NCBI GenBank assembly: GCA_947494095.1
Contig: CANLTI010000032.1
Span: 1-56,835 of the forward strand
DNA from: an uncultured Pseudomonadales bacterium
GTDB taxonomy: Bacteria > Pseudomonadota > Gammaproteobacteria > Pseudomonadales > Cellvibrionaceae
Length of the DNA: 56,835 nucleotides
Direction of reading: 5' to 3'
Shown here: positions 53,902 through 56,835 of the stretch, in pieces
Layout: the number at the start of each line of letters is the position of its first letter
Numbering within the stretch: position 1 is the stretch's first letter
Made by a program: the position numbers and the translations under genes
Notes under the pieces: generated by a model
What the model was told of the DNA's origin: nothing
What the model saw: the letters and a program-made list of their open reading frames with translations, nothing else
Database searches by the model: none

Positions 53902-56475
53902 CTACTGACCGTTTAAAAAGCTATTGACTGATTCAAGCTCTCTATTTTTAAGTGCAATACAGTCATTAACGCTTTCTTCTAATTTGCTTAGTGTACGGCT
54001 AAAACCTGCGACTTCGGTGATTTTTTGGTTAAAAAATCGTTGGGTTTTAGCTAAACTTTTTGCATCGCAACTTACGGTGGTAAAGTGCGGTAAATTGGGT
54101 ACAAAAAATGGTGGTAAGTTGGCTGTAACTTTATCGTAGTTGCTGTATACCCAATCAATAAATAGCGCTTGACGATCATCGGTATAGCTTTGACCCGATA
54201 AAATAGTCCGCATATCAGAAGCTGTTACTTCGTCGGTTAAGCTGTAAGCGAGTACTGCTGTTTGTAATTTTGGTTGTCCAAAATAACCCATTGCAGCGAG
54301 CATGTTAGTGCGCACTTGTGGGTTTTTAGTGGTTTTAAATGTCGACATGAATTGATCAAGTAACGCTTTATCACCATGAAAAGCAGCGAGTGTTAAGTAG
54401 GTACTAGCAAGGTAGGGGTCTACTTTTTGTGGATCTTTTAGGTAGACTTGTGTTTGTTCTTGCGCCTTTTTGATAACGGCTTGATCTTCACCGTCAAAAC
54501 CTAAGCGCGATACAACAGCAGCACGTAGCTGTGCCACGGCACCATCTTCGCCCGCTTTTGCTTCTAAGCCATATTTTTGGGCGGCAGGGGTTACCGAGTC
54601 ACGAATAAACTTAGGCCATAAAGCTGCGTTACTTTTATCTTTAAAGGTGCGTTGTTGCGAGGCTAAATAGTTTAGCGCGGTATTGGCTACACGTGGATGA
54701 CTGTCACTGACAAAGGCTTCTAATATTTGCATTAATTTAGCAGCCGAAATAACACCCGCATCAAGAAGCGCATCAGCGGCTGATAATAAAGCTAGGCGTT
54801 CGCGGTCGGTCAGTTTTGCTGGGGCGCTTGCAATCAGGGCGTCAAGTTGCGTGTCGTCCATAATCCAGCGGTAATAACCCAAAGCTCCTTGGTCAGGGTA
54901 TATCCACTCGGGTTCAAACTCTAAGTCTAGGGTTTGATTTTGCTGGTTCAGTAATACACTGGCTGTCTTCACTTGATCGCCCGCACCATATTTAATGGCA
55001 ACAGGCACGTTCCATAGCTGTGCTGGTGCGTTGACACCGGCATTAGCAAAGCGGCTTTGTGAAATGGTGACCTGCTTGCCTTGTTGCGTCACTTTAATCA
55101 GAGGGAAAGATGATTGCTCAATAAATGACTTTAAAACACTCGCTACATCTTTATTGGAGGCTTTACCTAATGCCTGCCATAAATCGGCTGCTTCAGCATT
55201 TTTGTACGAAAACTTCTTAAGATACTTTTGGATACCTTTTTGGAACGCTTCTTCGCCAATCCAATTTTCGACCATTGCCAGTACCGAGCTACCCTTGCTA
55301 TAAGCTAAGCCTAAGCCGTCCATAATATCGGCTTCGGTTTTAATAGGCTTGCGAATAGGCTTGGTGCTTAAGCGTGCATCCAGTGCCATAACGTTATTTT
55401 GAGGGAGGTCTAAGTGCGACTCAAACTCAGGGTTAAGTTGTTTGGTGACTTTTGCGGCCATCCAGCTTGCAAAGGCTTCGTTCAGCCATAAGTCATTCCA
55501 CCACCTCATGGTAACGAGGTTGCCATACCATTGGTGAGCGAGTTCGTGGGCAATAATGGATACGTTTCGTTGCTTTTTACTGCGTGTTGCTGCCTCTAAA
55601 TCAATTAATAAAATATCTTCACGGTAAGTGACTAGGCCTGAGTTCTCCATGGCGCCAAAAGGAAACTCTGGTACCGCGACGGAATCTAATTTTTTGTATA
55701 CATAAGGAATACCAAAATAGTCTTCTAATGCGGCAAGGACGCGCGGCATATTATCTTTTGCATATTCAGCTAAATGAATTTTACCTTGTGGTGTGATAAC
55801 GCGCCCAGGAATGGGCATGCCTTCAATAGGCATTTCTTCAAATGGCCCTACAGCCATGGCCACAAGGTATGACGGGATAGGTGGTGTTTTGTCAAAGTAG
55901 TGCGTGGTCATATCACCATGCACTGTGGTGTTTAGCTCGGGTGTGTTGGCGTATACCTTTTGTGATGTTGGTGCTGTAATGGTTAATTGAAATGGAATTT
56001 TATATTCTGGTTCATCAAAAACAGGGAATGCACGGCGCGCATCACTCATTTCAAATTGTGTAAATAAGTAGGGTGTCCCTTGATCCAATGTTTTGTAGAG
56101 TCCTACACTTTGGCGGTTATAAGGTGCAGAAAAATCAACCCGTAAGGTGTACTTGCCAGGTTTTATTTCTTCATCACAAATAAATTTCACTTTACCGGTT
56201 TTTAGCATTTCACTACTTAGGTCGCAGTCTTTTTTACCCATCAACTGCGCCATTTTAGTCGCATAGGCTACGCCGTTTAGCTCAATGTATTTGGTGGTCT
56301 TGAGTACCTTAAGGCTGATTTCAGTCACGCCTGTGAAGGTTTCTTGACTTGGGTCAAGTGTTAGCGAAACCTTTTGTGAGCTGGGTTTGGCGAGCTTTTC
56401 GATAACGTATTCGTTGGCGCTAACACCTTGTGTGGCCAGCGCCACGCTGACTGCTAATAGGCTTTTAAGAAGCAT
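53902..56475 (-). CDS. Secreted M1-family aminopeptidase
   Basis: 857 residues. Signal peptide (cleavage near GVSA), so it is exported, unlike cytoplasmic PepN. M1 domain with substrate motif GAMENSGLVTYRED (about 275) and zinc site HELAHQWYGNL plus NEAFASW (about 310-335). The C-terminal half is the helical ERAP1-like domain (about 540-830). It removes N-terminal residues from peptides in the periplasm or outside, fitting with the M13 peptidase and nuclease for scavenging. Start at 56475; last seven residues ESVNSFLNGQ are ordinary. Confidence 0.93.
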   Translation of the reverse strand: MLLKSLLAVSVALATQGVSANEYVIEKLAKPSSQKVSLTLDPSQETFTGVTEISLKVLKTTKYIELNGVAYATKMAQLMGKKDCDLSSEMLKTGKVKFICDEEIKPGKYTLRVDFSAPYNRQSVGLYKTLDQGTPYLFTQFEMSDARRAFPVFDEPEYKIPFQLTITAPTSQKVYANTPELNTTVHGDMTTHYFDKTPPIPSYLVAMAVGPFEEMPIEGMPIPGRVITPQGKIHLAEYAKDNMPRVLAALEDYFGIPYVYKKLDSVAVPEFPFGAMENSGLVTYREDILLIDLEAATRSKKQRNVSIIAHELAHQWYGNLVTMRWWNDLWLNEAFASWMAAKVTKQLNPEFESHLDLPQNNVMALDARLSTKPIRKPIKTEADIMDGLGLAYSKGSSVLAMVENWIGEEAFQKGIQKYLKKFSYKNAEAADLWQALGKASNKDVASVLKSFIEQSSFPLIKVTQQGKQVTISQSRFANAGVNAPAQLWNVPVAIKYGAGDQVKTASVLLNQQNQTLDLEFEPEWIYPDQGALGYYRWIMDDTQLDALIASAPAKLTDRERLALLSAADALLDAGVISAAKLMQILEAFVSDSHPRVANTALNYLASQQRTFKDKSNAALWPKFIRDSVTPAAQKYGLEAKAGEDGAVAQLRAAVVSRLGFDGEDQAVIKKAQEQTQVYLKDPQKVDPYLASTYLTLAAFHGDKALLDQFMSTFKTTKNPQVRTNMLAAMGYFGQPKLQTAVLAYSLTDEVTASDMRTILSGQSYTDDRQALFIDWVYSNYDKVTANLPPFFVPNLPHFTTVSCDAKSLAKTQRFFNQKITEVAGFSRTLSKLEESVNDCIALKNRELESVNSFLNGQ

Positions 56476-56759
56476 AATAATTCCTAGTTGGTTGTTGCAA
56501 GTTACATGTTTAGAGTTTTTTTTGATCTTTATGCACGTATTTCGATCTCTTCGACCGATTTTTAAATAAGCTAATTGATTATACCTACGCGGTACAGGAT
56601 CAGTAAACGATCAGCGTTTTGTGTTGGTTGAATAGGTCTATAAAGGGGGCGGTATGCTTGCGATATGGTTCGAGATACTAGTGGTTGTTGAATGGGCGCG
56701 GTTTGTACTGGGTGACCCTCAAGCTTGATAAATTAGTGATAACATTCATACTTTGATAT

Positions 56760-56835
56760 GGCACCGCCGCGTATCGATTTCTCTGGCGCGTTCAAGCCAT
56801 CCATGGGCACTCCATACGCGTTCCCGACACATAAG
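56760..56835 (+). repeat. Family A element, copy 5 (partial, cut by window edge)
   Basis: CTGGCGCGTTCAAGCCATCC followed by ATGGGCACTCCATACGCG and TTCCCG matches the left half of copies 1 and 3 with changes. The left inverted end is not clear. It is upstream of the aminopeptidase gene, in a 360-bp gap with no other feature. Confidence 0.6.

Overview
The window reads as chromosome of a heterotrophic, probably marine gammaproteobacterium. The evidence is conserved gene order: fabA-fabB, yceD-rpmF-plsX-fabD-fabG-acpP-fabF-pabC-mltG, purE-purK, pncC-recA-recX, glnK-amtB and the prkA-yeaH-spoVR trio. The many secreted enzymes, outer-membrane barrels and lipoproteins would fit a Cellvibrionales-like lineage, but genus cannot be fixed from sequence alone. 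No rRNA, tRNA, CRISPR array, phage or transposase gene was seen.

Region 1 (89-12852) is the most unusual part: two divergent operons around an 819-bp non-coding region. The leftward operon encodes a large lipoprotein with PD40 propellers and two haem-binding CxxCH motifs (hydrazine-synthase-alpha-like architecture), an SH3-plus-barrel protein, a second barrel, a TlpA-type thioredoxin, a DUF4266 lipoprotein ending in GGGCGCN, and a DUF3570 barrel. The rightward operon encodes a CxxCH protein, a LamG lipoprotein with two CxxCH motifs and a Tat-exported DUF1501-like protein. Together they look like an uncharacterised envelope redox system. A MarR/HpaR-type regulator with a palindrome in front of it and an orphan gene follow.

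Region 2 (14740-28941) is housekeeping: fabB-fabA leftward, then galU-cpsG (sugar nucleotides), purE-purK, and the fatty-acid/phospholipid cluster to mltG. A palindromic mobile repeat sits between fabD and fabG. The usual tmk-holB continuation after mltG is absent; another repeat and a convergent galE lie there instead.

Region 3 (29337-40414) holds galE, the prkA-yeaH-spoVR stress operon, a PAS hybrid histidine kinase, pncC, and recA-recX with a LexA-like box. Region 4 (40606-45821) holds a glycine-rich secreted protein, then a nitrogen module: TorF-like porin, glnK, amtB and a second PII gene, with a good sigma-54 promoter in front, followed by a TauE-type permease. Region 5 (46226-56475) holds an alanine-rich repeat lipoprotein, a flavin-reductase-like protein, an M13 peptidase lipoprotein, an ExeM/NucH secreted nuclease and a secreted M1 aminopeptidase.

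Two families of short elements with terminal inverted repeats and no coding capacity are scattered between genes. Family A has ends GTAACTATTCAG / CTGAATAGTTAC (copies near 23822, 45850, 50403, 50634 and 56760). Family B has GGGGCGAGG-type ends (copies at 1, 29045 and 46015), and one copy is flanked by a 14-bp direct repeat. Family A carries hairpin modules whose stems differ but pair while the loop stays TGCTCCTG.
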